A stretch of DNA of 64,000 bases from Deltaproteobacteria bacterium (GCA_016235345.1 JACRLG010000002.1:282965-346964), one strand, 5' to 3'; counted from the stretch's first letter, positions 43,916-54,634 are shown. Notes: generated by a model not told the origin, from the sequence alone. Translations and numbers: made by a program.

Positions 43916-46167
43916 CCCCCGCGCTTTTTAATCTTTATGCCGCTTTCATCCACCCATTTCATGAGCCTTCTTACCTGGTCCCTGTGGCGCTGTTCCTGGC
44001 TCATGTTGATGAGCCTGGTCATGCGGGGCCGTATTTCGTGCAGCAGGACCCCGTCCGAGGCGTCCCCCACCCTTCCCAGGGCCCGAACGATCACGTTCAA
44101 AATTTGCAGCAGCCAGGGCATCTCCTGGGCGCTGTGAACCATCTCGTAGATGCCGAATTCCGGGTCGCCATACTCGGAAAGGCCGCTTCGCAGTACGGCC
44201 TGCCCGGTTACGCCGCCCACCAGGGCGAAAAGCATGTAAACCTCGCGCTCCAGGGTGAGGAGATAGCGAAGCGGCACGGTGATCCTGGGGTTGTCGTCCA
44301 GGGCCTCCCGCAAGGTGGCGTGAATGTGGCGGAACTTGAGGAAGAAGCGCTCCCGGTCCTTGTCGATCAGGTCCTGGGCAAACTCCACGGCGTCCCGGTC
44401 AAGGCCGGTCACCACGTTCAGGACCTCCTCCGGGGTCATTTCGATGTCCTGGTGAAGCTCCTTGTTGAACTTGCGCAGAAGCACGTTGGCCAGCATCAGG
44501 GCGTTGCGGTCGGAGAAGGTGATGGTTTCCGGGTCGTGGACGAAATCCGTGAGAAGGGTGTAGAGGGCGAGCCCCGGCCCCTGCATGCTGTCTATGAGGA
44601 CTTTCAGGGAGTTCAGGAAGCCTATGCGCTCCTGCCTGTGCATGTGCTCCTTCAAAAAATGCCACAGAAACTCGAAAACCTTTTCCTTGTGCTCGGAAAA
44701 AAGCGGGATGCGCTTTTCAAAGGCCCCTCTCAAAAAATGTCCGCCCGGGTCGAAGCAGCCGCGCAGAAGGCCGATGAGTTCTTCCGCAGCGACTGATGTG
44801 ATGGCGAAATCCTCGGCGATGACCTTATAGTCGTCGGGGCCGAAAACCACGGGATCCTTGATCATGGCCTTGACCTTGGCCTTTACGGAAACCCGGTTGC
44901 AGAAAAAGCTCAGGATTCCGGCCAAAGCGGTATGGATGGGTATGCTCACGTCCCCGTCGTCGATGCGGGTTTCAATCCGGCCGTCCGAAAGGCAGACCTG
45001 GGAGAGCACGGAATCTGCCGCCATGTCCAGCCGGAGTTCCATTATGTCCAGAACGTGTCCGCACAAATCCGCAAACAACTCGCTGTTTTCCATGTACAAA
45101 AGAAGCTCGGACACCATCGCCATGCGGTCCATGATCAGAAACGGGTTCTGGTAACGGAAATCCGGGGCGTAAAGCGCGTCCAGAACCCTGGCGGTTTTGG
45201 GAGAGGATTTGCCGAAAAGCCGGCTTGCGGCCCGGGCCGTTCTGACCTCCTCCGCAAGGGCCATCTCGGAATCATGGGCGCAGATGAACCATTTTACGAC
45301 GTTTATCTCCACAGGGGGCCGCACCAGGGCCTCCCTGAGCTTTTTGAAGGCGAATACCGCCTCATACGAATCCGTGCACTCGGCGATCTGCCCGGTTTCT
45401 CCGGGTTTGTCCAAAACCGCAGCAATCTTTGGAATCAGACCGGCCACAGCCTCCTTTTTCTGCTTGTTCACTATGGCCAGCGCTTCCAGGTTGGGGTCGG
45501 GCGCGCCGTTTTCGTCAAGTATGAAGTTCGGATCCGTGCTGCGTTTGACGTTGCGGGCCGCGCTTGCCTCGGTTACGGCCACGAGTTTCAGGTGAGCGCC
45601 AATGGCCGTGAGGGACGCCGTCACTCTGTCCCAGTAGGCGGGATCGGAAAAATCCAGCCTGAAATAGATGTTTATTATTCCAAGGCTTGCCAGGGAATTC
45701 ATGGCCGAGACGAAAATTCCCGGAAAATCGGAGGCCGTTACCCCTATGCGCCTGGATGCGGCCCTGACCTGGAAAAGATCCAGCGTAAGCCCGGCAAAAA
45801 GGATGACTGTGTCGTATTCCGCCGATGCCCGGCCCTCTCCGGCTATGCCCCGGCCCTGGTGCCTTATGAGTATGCGCCCGTCGTGGCCGGGCATCTTGTT
45901 GAGTTTCTCGCATACAAGATGAAGCTCTTCCCTGGCCTCCTCCACCCGGCGGACATCTCCGGTCTTCCAGGCCGAGAAAAATTCGGCAAGAAGCTGGGCA
46001 AAGGTCACCAGAAGAGCCCGATACGGGTCCAGGCGGCGGTCGTGGGCGTTCAAGACCTCGGAAAGGCCCGTGGCCTGGTAGCCTGAACCGGTTTTTGACG
46101 AGTCGGTGCCGCCCAGTTCACGGAACAGGGCCTCTGCCGCGTCGTCCAGTATTACGTCGTTACCCAA
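43912..46167 (-). CDS. large conserved hypothetical protein, 751 aa
   Basis: I do not recognise this protein. It is soluble and helical, without signal or membrane segments, and has no nucleotide-binding or metal motif I can see. Notable blocks are LRPRMTRL-like positive residues at the C-terminal end (HEIRPRMTRLINMSQEQRHR), a central acidic part (DDGDVSIP), and MEMO-like or HEAT-like helical periodicity in residues 380-700. It is translationally coupled to the TMTC-like gene downstream, so the two products probably act together in envelope glycosylation or surface assembly. That link is inference. Confidence 0.68.
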   Translation of the reverse strand: MGNDVILDDAAEALFRELGGTDSSKTGSGYQATGLSEVLNAHDRRLDPYRALLVTFAQLLAEFFSAWKTGDVRRVEEAREELHLVCEKLNKMPGHDGRILIRHQGRGIAGEGRASAEYDTVILFAGLTLDLFQVRAASRRIGVTASDFPGIFVSAMNSLASLGIINIYFRLDFSDPAYWDRVTASLTAIGAHLKLVAVTEASAARNVKRSTDPNFILDENGAPDPNLEALAIVNKQKKEAVAGLIPKIAAVLDKPGETGQIAECTDSYEAVFAFKKLREALVRPPVEINVVKWFICAHDSEMALAEEVRTARAASRLFGKSSPKTARVLDALYAPDFRYQNPFLIMDRMAMVSELLLYMENSELFADLCGHVLDIMELRLDMAADSVLSQVCLSDGRIETRIDDGDVSIPIHTALAGILSFFCNRVSVKAKVKAMIKDPVVFGPDDYKVIAEDFAITSVAAEELIGLLRGCFDPGGHFLRGAFEKRIPLFSEHKEKVFEFLWHFLKEHMHRQERIGFLNSLKVLIDSMQGPGLALYTLLTDFVHDPETITFSDRNALMLANVLLRKFNKELHQDIEMTPEEVLNVVTGLDRDAVEFAQDLIDKDRERFFLKFRHIHATLREALDDNPRITVPLRYLLTLEREVYMLFALVGGVTGQAVLRSGLSEYGDPEFGIYEMVHSAQEMPWLLQILNVIVRALGRVGDASDGVLLHEIRPRMTRLINMSQEQRHRDQVRRLMKWVDESGIKIKKRGG

Positions 46168-46253
46168 TGAAGATTTCCTTTGATTCTTTTGTCACAAAAA
46201 GCGCCCGGCCTCGCCTTCGCCCGAACGGCCATGCCGTCCGCCACGGCGGCAAA

Positions 46254-46904
46254 TCACAGAATTATCCTTTGGGTAAGCAGTTGGACTATCTTTTCAGGCT
46301 CGTCCATCACGTGAATGATGTCCATATCCTTGGGAGATATCCTGCCGCTGCCCAGAAGGTTCTTCCTTATCCAGTTGACGAGCCCGTTCCAGTGCTCCGA
46401 TCCCACCAGGATTACCGGAAAGGGCCTGATCCTCTTGGTCTGTATTAAGGTCACCGCCTCGAAAAGCTCATCCAGGGTGCCGAAACCGCCCGGCAGGACT
46501 ATGTAGGCCAGGGCGTATTTCACGAACATCACCTTGCGGATGAAGAAGTATTTGAACTCAAGCTGCACGTTGGCGTAGGGGTTGGGCTTCTGCTCGAAAG
46601 GCAGCTTGATGTTTAGCCCCACGGACTTTCCACCGGCCTGGGCCGCGCCCTTGTTGGCCGCCTCCATCACGCCCCCGCCGCCGCCCGTGATTACCGCGAA
46701 GCCCTCTTTCACGCACAGACGGGCTATTTCCTCCGCCAGGGCGTAGTTGGGATCGTCCGGGCTCATGCGGGCCGAGCCGAAAATGGACACCGCAGGCCCC
46801 ACCTGGTGCATGGCCTCCACCCCGTCCACGAACTCGCCCATTATGCGGAAAAGCCGCCAGGACTCCTTGATGGAAAACTCGTCTATCAGATACTGATGTT
46901 CCAC
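46254..46904 (-). CDS. LOG family (TIGR00730) Rossmann-fold protein
   Basis: The 216-residue protein has the lysine-decarboxylase-like LOG fold: AVSIFGSARM, AVITGGGGGVMEAANKGA, and LPGGFGTLDELFEAVTLIQT, the PGGxGTxxE motif of cytokinin-activating phosphoribohydrolases. Characterised relatives remove ribose 5-phosphate from nucleotide monophosphates. The start GTG at 46904 was preferred because GAGG lies four bases upstream; the frame is open to 46964. The next gene (751 aa) lies downstream on the same strand. Confidence 0.85.
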   Translation of the reverse strand: MEHQYLIDEFSIKESWRLFRIMGEFVDGVEAMHQVGPAVSIFGSARMSPDDPNYALAEEIARLCVKEGFAVITGGGGGVMEAANKGAAQAGGKSVGLNIKLPFEQKPNPYANVQLEFKYFFIRKVMFVKYALAYIVLPGGFGTLDELFEAVTLIQTKRIRPFPVILVGSEHWNGLVNWIRKNLLGSGRISPKDMDIIHVMDEPEKIVQLLTQRIIL

Positions 46905-47161
46905 GGTTCCTCGCTGTTTGACCGGTTTTGCCGCTTCCGTCCGAAGGAGGCGGTCCTCCAACAATCGAACGATAACACAAAACCACGGCTATTGGAATAT
47001 GGAAGGCCCCATGCCCCAGGGCAGGAATGTGAAAGCCGTCAACCGGCTCTATTTCAAAAAGGTTTAAAAAAGGTTCGGGCTTCCCCGGCTCCGGGCATTG
47101 ACAAATGAAAAACCATGTCAATTTTTAGTCACTGAGGATAAGCCGCTTAATGCGCACTTGA
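46905..47161. other. intergenic region upstream of groES
   Basis: This stretch between the divergent LOG gene and groES contains a TTGACA at 47099-47104 as a possible -35 box but no convincing -10 partner. No CIRCE operator (TTAGCACTC...GAGTGCTAA) is present. CTTGAAA at 47158 resembles half of a sigma-32 site without a matching -10. Nothing else is recognised. Confidence 0.4.
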
Positions 47162-47181
47162 AACCGCTCTGGCGGTTTTTC
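47162..47181 (+). promoter_or_regulatory. hairpin in the groES leader
   Basis: AAACCGC and GCGGTTT form a 7-bp stem with a TCTG loop, followed shortly by a T-rich tract. On the plus strand it resembles a weak intrinsic terminator placed about 75 bases before groES. It may be an attenuator or thermosensor. Confidence 0.4.
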
Positions 47182-47253
47182 GATTTTTTTTCGCAGCAAT
47201 CGCCTGTCAACATTTCAACACCGCAATTTTCTGCGGTAAAAAAGGACTTCGCC

Positions 47254-47541
47254 ATGAATTTCAAGCCGTTGAACGACCAGGTTCTCATCAAGAGGGAAGA
47301 AGCCGAAACCAAGACCGCAGGCGGGCTTTTCATACCCGACTCTGCCAAGGAAAAGCCCCGTAAGGGCGTTGTTGTCGCCGTAGGCCCCGGACGCCTTGGC
47401 GACAAGGGCGTAAGGCTTCCCATGGAAGTGGCTCCCGGAGACACTGTAATCTACTCCCGCTACGCCGGAACCGAGATCAAGGTGGAAGGCGAGGAGCACG
47501 TGATCCTCAAAGAGAGCGACATTCTGGTGAAGGCGCTGTAA
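47254..47541 (+). CDS. groS: co-chaperonin GroES
   Basis: The 95-residue protein is a standard Gro[22 protein letters not shown], the mobile-loop region [20 protein letters not shown] and the conserved C terminus ILVKAL. It caps GroEL during folding. The ATG at 47254 is preceded by AAAAAAGGA; the open frame runs farther upstream but that part does not match the family. groEL follows after 70 bases. Confidence 0.96.
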   Translation: MNFKPLNDQVLIKREEAETKTAGGLFIPDSAKEKPRKGVVVAVGPGRLGDKGVRLPMEVAPGDTVIYSRYAGTEIKVEGEEHVILKESDILVKAL

Positions 47542-47572
47542 TACGAAAAGCATCATGCCGGACGCAGCTTAA

Positions 47573-49237
<1,665 letters not shown>

Positions 49238-49240
49238 TGA

Positions 49241-49262
49241 AAACCCGCCATAAGGCGGGTTT
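49241..49262 (+). terminator. terminator of groESL
   Basis: AAACCCGCC pairs with GGCGGGTTT across an ATAA loop, directly after groEL. Confidence 0.85.
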
Positions 49263-49264
49263 CG

Positions 49265-49420
49265 TTAACAGCCTGTTAAAATAGGCCCGATGTGAAGCCT
49301 GAATAAAAACGATGAAATGCAAGGAAGGCGAACGGCGCGGGAGCAAGCGTACTTTTCGTACGTGGCGGACCGAGCCGTGAAGCCTGACGCAGCAGTTCGC
49401 GTTTTTAGGCAGGCTGTTAA
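49265..49420. repeat. dispersed palindromic element, copy 3
   Basis: Outer arms TTAACAGCCTG and CAGGCTGTTAA, inner AAACGATG/GTTTTT and a central GCGTACTTTTCGTACG. The inner part matches the reverse complement of copy 1 (39-146) over most of its length. It lies between the groESL terminator and the terminator of the convergent TRAP gene. Confidence 0.75.
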
Positions 49421-49460
49421 AAAAGCCGCCCCCTTCCCGTCGGGTAGGGGGCGGCTTTTT
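49420..49460. terminator. bidirectional terminator for the TRAP gene
   Basis: AAAAAGCCGCCCCCT pairs with AGGGGGCGGCTTTTT around a GC-rich loop, with A/T tracts on both sides. It lies 59 bases past the stop of the minus-strand TRAP gene. Confidence 0.85.
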
Positions 49461-49518
49461 CATTCAATGCGCCGGATGATTCCGCCCAGGCCGAGCGGCC
49501 TGGGCGGAAAGCGCGAGA

Positions 49519-50937
49519 CTACTTCACGCCAAGGCTCTTCAACAGTTCCGCGTCAATGGCCCCGGTTCTGGGCATCCTCTTCCTGCCCTGGTAGGCCCTC
49601 ACGGCCTTGCGGGTTCCGGGCCCGGAAATACCGTCGATCTTCTTGGTGTAAAGCCCCATGGCGGCCAGCTTCTCCTGCACCGCCCTTATGGTTTCCTTCG
49701 TCACCGTGAAGGCGGCCTCCGGCTTGGGAGTGAAGGGGCTCGGCTGGGCCTTTGCTTCGGGCTTTGGACTTGCCGGGCTCGGCTGGGCCTTTATGGGCGC
49801 CGCCGCAACAGGCTTTTCAGCAGGCGCCGCCTTCTTCTCAACCGCAGCAGTCTCCACAGGCTTCACGGGCGGGGCCTCCACGACCTCCTTCTTCACCCGG
49901 CCCTTGCCTCCCTTGCGGTAGGATTCCAGGTTGTCCATGATCTCGTCCAAAAGAGACTTGGGAAAGAGCTTGCCCGTGAACCTGGGCCAGACGCTTATGC
50001 AGCGGCGGCGTATTTCGGCCCTCACTTCGGAGCTGGGCGTCACCGGCGTCACGCCGTATTTGATCATGCTGTCGTAGTAAGCCTTGGCCTCCTTGCGGCT
50101 CGCCGTGTTGAAGCGGTCCAGGGTGCGGGCGCGGGTTGCGGTGATCCTGTCCCGATAATGCTCCGGTATCGATTCCCAGGCCTTTTTGGTGAGAACCATT
50201 GATGCGGGGGTGTACCTGATCTTCATGGTGCTGACGTACTTGGACGTTGTGAAGACCTGGGTGCCCACCTGCCAGATGCCGGTGGTGATGTTGGAATCCG
50301 CGATCCCGCTCCTTATGGCCGAGGGGGATTCGACGATTCCAAGCACTATGGGGCTAGCGCCAAGGGCCTTCATCCAGGCCTCCTCTATGGGGCCGGACCA
50401 GGTAAGGAGCTTGGCCCTGCGATAATCCTCCAGGCTGTCGAACTTCCACTTGGTGGAGTAGATGAGGTCGAAATCCTGGTCTATCCACATCAGGAGCTTG
50501 AAGCCCTTTTTCATGAAAAAGGAGTCGAAGGTGTCGTGCATCCTGTCCCTTACGAAATCCACCTCCTCATAATCGTTGAACAGGAAGGGAAGGGCCAGAA
50601 CCGAATATTCCGGGCTTATCATGTTGGTGCCCACCAGCGTCAGCCCGCCGCCCTGGAGCTGGCCTATGGCCATCTTGCGCACGTAGTCGTCGTCGTTGCC
50701 CATTATACCGCCCCAGTAGACCTTCCAGAAAACCGTCTTTTCCGTGGCCTGGTCCATGGCGGGCATGAAAATGTCCTTGAACGCGTTGGCGTATCCCATC
50801 CCCTTTGGGGCCTGGGTGGCGAACTTGAAAACCACCGCAGCCTGGCGCTGCTCAGCGCCCAGCGCCATCCCGCCGCAAAACGCCATCAATACAAAAAGCG
50901 CCGTAATGATTTTTGATGCAGCACTCGACATCTTCAT
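49519..50937 (-). CDS. TRAP-type solute-binding protein fused to a peptidoglycan-binding domain
   Basis: The 472-residue product has a signal peptide (ITALFVLMAFCGGMALGA), a DctP-type binding domain (about 30-330: FKFATQAPKGMGYANAFKDI, IGQLQGGGLTLVGTNMI, KLLTWSGPIEEAWMKALGAS, KKAWESIPEHYRD), then a Pro/Ala/Lys-rich linker of about 75 residues, and a C-terminal PG_binding_1 domain (TIRAVQEKLAAMGLYTKKID, GISGPGTRKAVRAYQ). The fusion would hold a ligand-binding protein on the cell wall. No TRAP membrane subunits are nearby. ATG at 50937 has AAGGAGG upstream. Confidence 0.85.
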   Translation of the reverse strand: MKMSSAASKIITALFVLMAFCGGMALGAEQRQAAVVFKFATQAPKGMGYANAFKDIFMPAMDQATEKTVFWKVYWGGIMGNDDDYVRKMAIGQLQGGGLTLVGTNMISPEYSVLALPFLFNDYEEVDFVRDRMHDTFDSFFMKKGFKLLMWIDQDFDLIYSTKWKFDSLEDYRRAKLLTWSGPIEEAWMKALGASPIVLGIVESPSAIRSGIADSNITTGIWQVGTQVFTTSKYVSTMKIRYTPASMVLTKKAWESIPEHYRDRITATRARTLDRFNTASRKEAKAYYDSMIKYGVTPVTPSSEVRAEIRRRCISVWPRFTGKLFPKSLLDEIMDNLESYRKGGKGRVKKEVVEAPPVKPVETAAVEKKAAPAEKPVAAAPIKAQPSPASPKPEAKAQPSPFTPKPEAAFTVTKETIRAVQEKLAAMGLYTKKIDGISGPGTRKAVRAYQGRKRMPRTGAIDAELLKSLGVK

Positions 50938-51257
50938 GCCCCCTCCTTGAAAATGGGTTGCCCGCAAAAATGAATCCAATTTTACAATCAGCTAAAAAAT
51001 AACATAAAACAAGTCGTCATTGCCGATTTTTTTACATATCGGAATATTTGGCTCGATTTTTTTTCGTAATGAATTTCAAACCCGCCCCTGAAATTTCTTT
51101 CGTGGCGTTTTTGACGGGCTTGTTGTAAGGAAACACGTTCGACGAGACCCTTGAAAAACCCCGGCCAGGCCCGGCGGGCGCTGCAGCAGCCATCGCCCTG
51201 CGGCTTAATCAGCCCGGCTTTTCCGGGAAAAACCGATACCCAAAACAGGATCAGGCC
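50938..51257. other. intergenic region between divergent TRAP and manC genes
   Basis: The left half is AT-rich and the right half GC-rich with short inverted GGCC-type repeats. TTGACG at 51111 is a possible -35 for manC without a good -10. No gene or repeat family is recognised. Confidence 0.4.
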
Positions 51258-52691
51258 GTGACCATAATACCCATAATCCTGGCAGGCGGTTCGGGAACGC
51301 GCCTGTGGCCCATCTCCCGCGACCTCTACCCCAAGCAGGTGCTCTCCCTTTTCGGGGACAACACCATGCTCCAGGCCACCGTCGCACGCCTCGCGGACTA
51401 TCCGGGCATGGAGGCCCCTATAGTGGTGGCCAATGAGAGCCACCGCTTCTTCGTGGCCGAACAGTTCAGGGTGATGGGCAAAAGCCCCGCAGCCATAATA
51501 CTTGAGCCCGAAGGCCGCAACACCGCAGGCGCTGTCGCCGTGGGAGCGCTCTGGGCAAAAAGGCGCAACCCCGACGACGACCCCGTCCTCCTGGTCCTTC
51601 CCGCAGACCACCACGTGGGGGACGTTAAAGCCTTCCACGCGGCCCTCCAAAAAGCCGTGGCCCTGGCGTCTTCAAGCCGCATGGTGACCTTCGGCATCAT
51701 CCCCGATTCGCCCGAAACCGGCTACGGCTACCTGAAAAAAGGCCCCGCCATAAAAGACGGCCCGGAAGAATGCTTTGAGCTTCTCTCCTTCGTGGAAAAG
51801 CCGGACCTTGAAACCGCCCGCAGATTCATCGATTCCGGCGACTTTTTCTGGAACGCCGGAATCTTCATGTTCAGGGCGAAAACGGTCCTTGCCGAAATCG
51901 AAAAAAACGCCCCGGAAATCCTCGCCGCCTGCGAGTCCTCCATCGAAAATGGCACGAAGGACCTCGATTTCTTCCGCCTGGACCCCGCCTCATTCTGCCA
52001 GAGCCCGTCCATCAGCATCGACTACGCGGTCATGGAAAAGGCCGAAAAAGGCGCGCTGGTTCCCGTTGACATGGGCTGGAGCGACCTTGGCTCCTGGGAG
52101 GCCATGTGGCGCATCGGCCCCAAGGACTCAAACGGCAACGTCACAAGCGGAGACATCTTCATCCACGACGTAAAAGACTCCTTCCTCTACGCCGAAGACC
52201 GGATGCTGGCCGCAGTGGGCGTAACCGACCTGGTGGCCGTAGAAACCGCTGACGCGGTCCTCATCGCCCCCCGCCACAGGGTCCAGGACGTGCGCCACAT
52301 AGTCACCTCGCTCCGCTCCAAAAGCCGCCGGGAGGCCGCCAGCCACCGCAAGGTCTACCGGCCCTGGGGCTCCTACGAAAGCATGGAGGAGGGGCTCCGC
52401 TTCCAGGTCAAAATCATCACCGTCAACCCCGGCGCGCGCCTCTCACTCCAGAAACACTTCCACCGCGCCGAACACTGGGTGGTGGTGAAGGGAACCGGCG
52501 TGGTCACGCGGGGAGACGAATCCCTGATCCTCAAAGAGGACGAATCCGTCTACATCCCCCTGGGAACCGTCCACCGACTGGAAAATCCGGGGAGCATACC
52601 CTTGGAAATAATTGAGGTTCAGACCGGACCCTACCTCGGCGAAGATGATATCATCCGACTCTCCGACGACTACGGCCGCCAGGGGGGCTGA
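51258..52691 (+). CDS. manC: mannose-1-phosphate guanylyltransferase / mannose-6-phosphate isomerase
   Basis: The 477-residue bifunctional enzyme makes GDP-mannose. The N-terminal transferase has PIILAGGSGTRLWPISRDLY with the nucleotide-binding signature, LPADHHVG, FVEKPD and GYGYLKKG; the C-terminal cupin isomerase has YRPWGSYESMEEG, VNPGARLSLQKHFHRAEHW and IPLGTVHRLENPG. The start is GTG at 51258, preceded by AGGA. No capsule or LPS genes are adjacent. A palindromic repeat begins inside its last codons. Confidence 0.93.
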   Translation: MTIIPIILAGGSGTRLWPISRDLYPKQVLSLFGDNTMLQATVARLADYPGMEAPIVVANESHRFFVAEQFRVMGKSPAAIILEPEGRNTAGAVAVGALWAKRRNPDDDPVLLVLPADHHVGDVKAFHAALQKAVALASSSRMVTFGIIPDSPETGYGYLKKGPAIKDGPEECFELLSFVEKPDLETARRFIDSGDFFWNAGIFMFRAKTVLAEIEKNAPEILAACESSIENGTKDLDFFRLDPASFCQSPSISIDYAVMEKAEKGALVPVDMGWSDLGSWEAMWRIGPKDSNGNVTSGDIFIHDVKDSFLYAEDRMLAAVGVTDLVAVETADAVLIAPRHRVQDVRHIVTSLRSKSRREAASHRKVYRPWGSYESMEEGLRFQVKIITVNPGARLSLQKHFHRAEHWVVVKGTGVVTRGDESLILKEDESVYIPLGTVHRLENPGSIPLEIIEVQTGPYLGEDDIIRLSDDYGRQGG

Positions 52692-52802
52692 GGGCGCGAA
52701 CTGCTGCGTCAGGCATCGCCTCGCGGCTCGGTCACGTACAAAAGCGTACGCTCACTCCCCGCTCGCTCGCGCGCCTTGCATCTCATCTCTCTCAGCCCCC
52801 CT
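52681..52802. repeat. dispersed palindromic element, copy 4
   Basis: Outer arms AGGGGGGCTGAG and CTCAGCCCCCCT are perfectly inverted. The first arm overlaps the manC stop codon. Inside, CTGCTGCGTCAGGCATCGC and GTCACGTACAAAAGCGTACG match the other copies. Confidence 0.75.
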
Positions 52803-52868
52803 GGCCCCGTTGGTAGGGAAGGGGGAACAAGAAAGAAAAAAGAGGCGGCGCGAAACGGCGAATTTTTT

Positions 52869-52910
52869 GTAGGTTGGGTGGTTCTGCACGAAGTGCAGGT
52901 TCACCCAACA
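52869..52910. repeat. short GGTTGGGTGGTTC inverted repeat
   Basis: GTTGGGTGGTTCTGCAC and GTGCAGGTTCACCCAAC form a hairpin with a GAA loop. It matches the inner part of the element at 21615. Confidence 0.75.
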
Positions 52911-53247
52911 TTTTAAATTCATTAAGCAATTGGCTAAAAAATCGGCATGGTGTGGGTGGCGCAGGCTTTCTCGTTGCCGGGGTGCGCAGCACAAGAGGTG
53001 CAATAAGGCAGGGCCGGAAATGCCACCCTCTGCCCACCGCCCACTGCATACTTTTTTCAAACGATGGGATGCTTGCATCCTGTTTTAGACTCGGATATGA
53101 TGGAGGTTGACGTTGAAAAGGCAGCAGGGGCGAAAGGCGTCACCCGGCCCGGAGCGGGCCTTTTCAAGCGTGTTTTTCACAGGATAGACACTGATCGGCC
53201 GGGCCGCCTGCATCGGGCGCGGCAACCCATGAATCAAGGATCGTGAA
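52911..53247. other. gene-poor space before the DUF4124 genes
   Basis: I see no reading frame with a ribosome site, no RNA gene and no strong terminator. Degenerate GGTGGGC-type repeats around 52950-53050 may be remnants of the preceding repeat. TTGACG at 53107 could be a -35 box for the following gene. Confidence 0.4.
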
Positions 53248-53820
53248 ATGAAGGGCATCAAGCTGATTGTCGTCGCGGCGCTTTCGGGTTTCCTCTTTAC
53301 CGTGCCCGCTGTTGCCGAGTACTACCGCTACACCGACTCCAAGGGCGTGGTCCGTTACACGGACAACCTCTCCGTGGTTCCCGAAAAACAGCGCCCCACC
53401 GCCACCAAGTACAAGGAAGAATCCGATTCCCTCACCCCTGACCAGAAGGCCAAACAGGCCGAGGAAAAGAAAAAGGCCGGGGAGCCCAAAAAGAAGGCCA
53501 CGGGGAAAAAATCCGCCGAAAAAAAGACCGAGGACTCGTCCTCCGATTTGAAGGCGCCGGTTGACACCGCAGCCTATCTCGACGCCCTGGCCGACCTGGA
53601 CAAACGCCGGGAAGCCCTGGACGAGGAATACAAAAAACTCCAGGAAGAGGCCGTAAAACTGGAGGAACAGAAAAAATCCGCAAAAAGGCCCCAGGCCACC
53701 CGCACCTTGAACCAGCAGATCCAGGACATTAACGGGCGCATCACCGCCTACGAAAAAAAGCGCCAGGACTACGAAAAAGACAGGGAAGCCCTGGAGGCCA
53801 GCCGGGCCAAACTCAAATGA
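53248..53820 (+). CDS. exported DUF4124 coiled-coil protein
   Basis: The 190-residue product has a signal peptide (LIVVAALSGFLFTVPAVA), a short DUF4124 domain (YYRYTDSKGVVRYTDNLSVV) and then a long Lys/Glu-rich coiled coil (DLDKRREALDEEYKKLQEEA onward). DUF4124 proteins are periplasmic or outer-membrane-associated and of unknown role. AAGGATC precedes the ATG. It is 13 bases upstream of a paralogue, forming a two-gene operon. Confidence 0.78.
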   Translation: MKGIKLIVVAALSGFLFTVPAVAEYYRYTDSKGVVRYTDNLSVVPEKQRPTATKYKEESDSLTPDQKAKQAEEKKKAGEPKKKATGKKSAEKKTEDSSSDLKAPVDTAAYLDALADLDKRREALDEEYKKLQEEAVKLEEQKKSAKRPQATRTLNQQIQDINGRITAYEKKRQDYEKDREALEASRAKLK

Positions 53821-53833
53821 CCGGGACCCGGCC

Positions 53834-54505
53834 ATGACGCCCCATCATCCGTCAGAATCCCCCGGCCTTCCTTCACGGGCCGGGACTAAGTCCCCGCCCG
53901 CCCGGAAAAGCCGGGCAATGGCCCTGGTGTTTCTCGTCCTGGCCCTGTGCCCCCTTCCGGCCCTGGCCGACGGCGAGGTCTACCGCTACAAGGGCGAGGG
54001 CGGAGCAGCAGTCTACACGGATGATCCAAGGCTCATTCCCCACGACAAAAAAAGCGGCGTTGCCGTCAGCACTGCTCCCGCGCTCCCGGCGGACATCACC
54101 CCGCCCACAGCCGCTGAAAAGGCAAAAGCGGCTGAGGAAAAAAAGAAAGCAGCCGCAGAAAGGCGGGACGCCCAGCGTAAAAAGACCAACGAGAGCTACA
54201 AGCGCCTTTTGGAGGAAAAAAAACAGGCTGCCCAGCAGGAGGGCGTGGAAAAGGCCCGCAAGGCCTATGACGCCGAAAAGGCCAGGCTTGAGGCCGAGGA
54301 TGCGGCCCTCAAAAAGGAGCTCATCGAACTCACCGCGCTGAAAGAAGAAACCGAAAGCCTGGAAAAGAGAAAACGCAACCCCCGCATGGGCAGGCAGTAC
54401 AGGTACAAGAACCGGACCCTGGAGGATGCCACCAAAAGCTACGAGGCCCGCCGGGCGGCCCTGGATGTGCGCCTAAAGGCCTTCTCAACCAAACGCCGCC
54501 CCTAG
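53834..54505 (+). CDS. second DUF4124-like coiled-coil protein
   Basis: The 223-residue paralogue shows the same plan: a hydrophobic export signal after a Pro-rich start (MALVFLVLALCPLPALA), a DUF4124-like strand pair (GEVYRYKGEGGAAVYTDDPR), and a long coiled coil rich in Ala, Glu and Lys. The true start may be the ATG at 53918, which directly precedes the signal peptide; the annotated ATG at 53834 is the first in frame. A palindromic repeat begins right after the stop. Confidence 0.7.
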   Translation: MTPHHPSESPGLPSRAGTKSPPARKSRAMALVFLVLALCPLPALADGEVYRYKGEGGAAVYTDDPRLIPHDKKSGVAVSTAPALPADITPPTAAEKAKAAEEKKKAAAERRDAQRKKTNESYKRLLEEKKQAAQQEGVEKARKAYDAEKARLEAEDAALKKELIELTALKEETESLEKRKRNPRMGRQYRYKNRTLEDATKSYEARRAALDVRLKAFSTKRRP

Positions 54506-54506
54506 C

Positions 54507-54634
54507 GGCAGGCCGTCCACAAGCGCGATCTGCTGCGTCAGACATCGCGGCGCGGGTCGTCATGTACGGAAAAGTACTATTCCTCCCCGCGCCGCTCGTC
54601 TTCCTTGCATATCATCGCTTGTGATCGGCCTGCC
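54507..54634. repeat. dispersed palindromic element, copy 5
   Basis: Outer arms GGCAGGCCG and CGGCCTGCC, continued by CACAAGCG/CGCTTGTG, enclose the same core as copy 1 (GCGGCGCGGGTCGTCATGTAC and following). It starts one base after the DUF4124-like stop codon. The rest of the 324-base space to the NfeD gene is AT-rich and unremarkable. Confidence 0.75.

Noticed and set aside
44932-46086. Plus-strand open frame opposite the 751-aa gene
   Set aside because: The minus-strand gene has a coupled neighbour and more protein-like composition; this frame is a shadow.
46905-47253. CIRCE or sigma-32 control of groESL
   Set aside because: No TTAGCACTC/GAGTGCTAA pair; CTTGAAA at 47158 lacks a matching -10 element.
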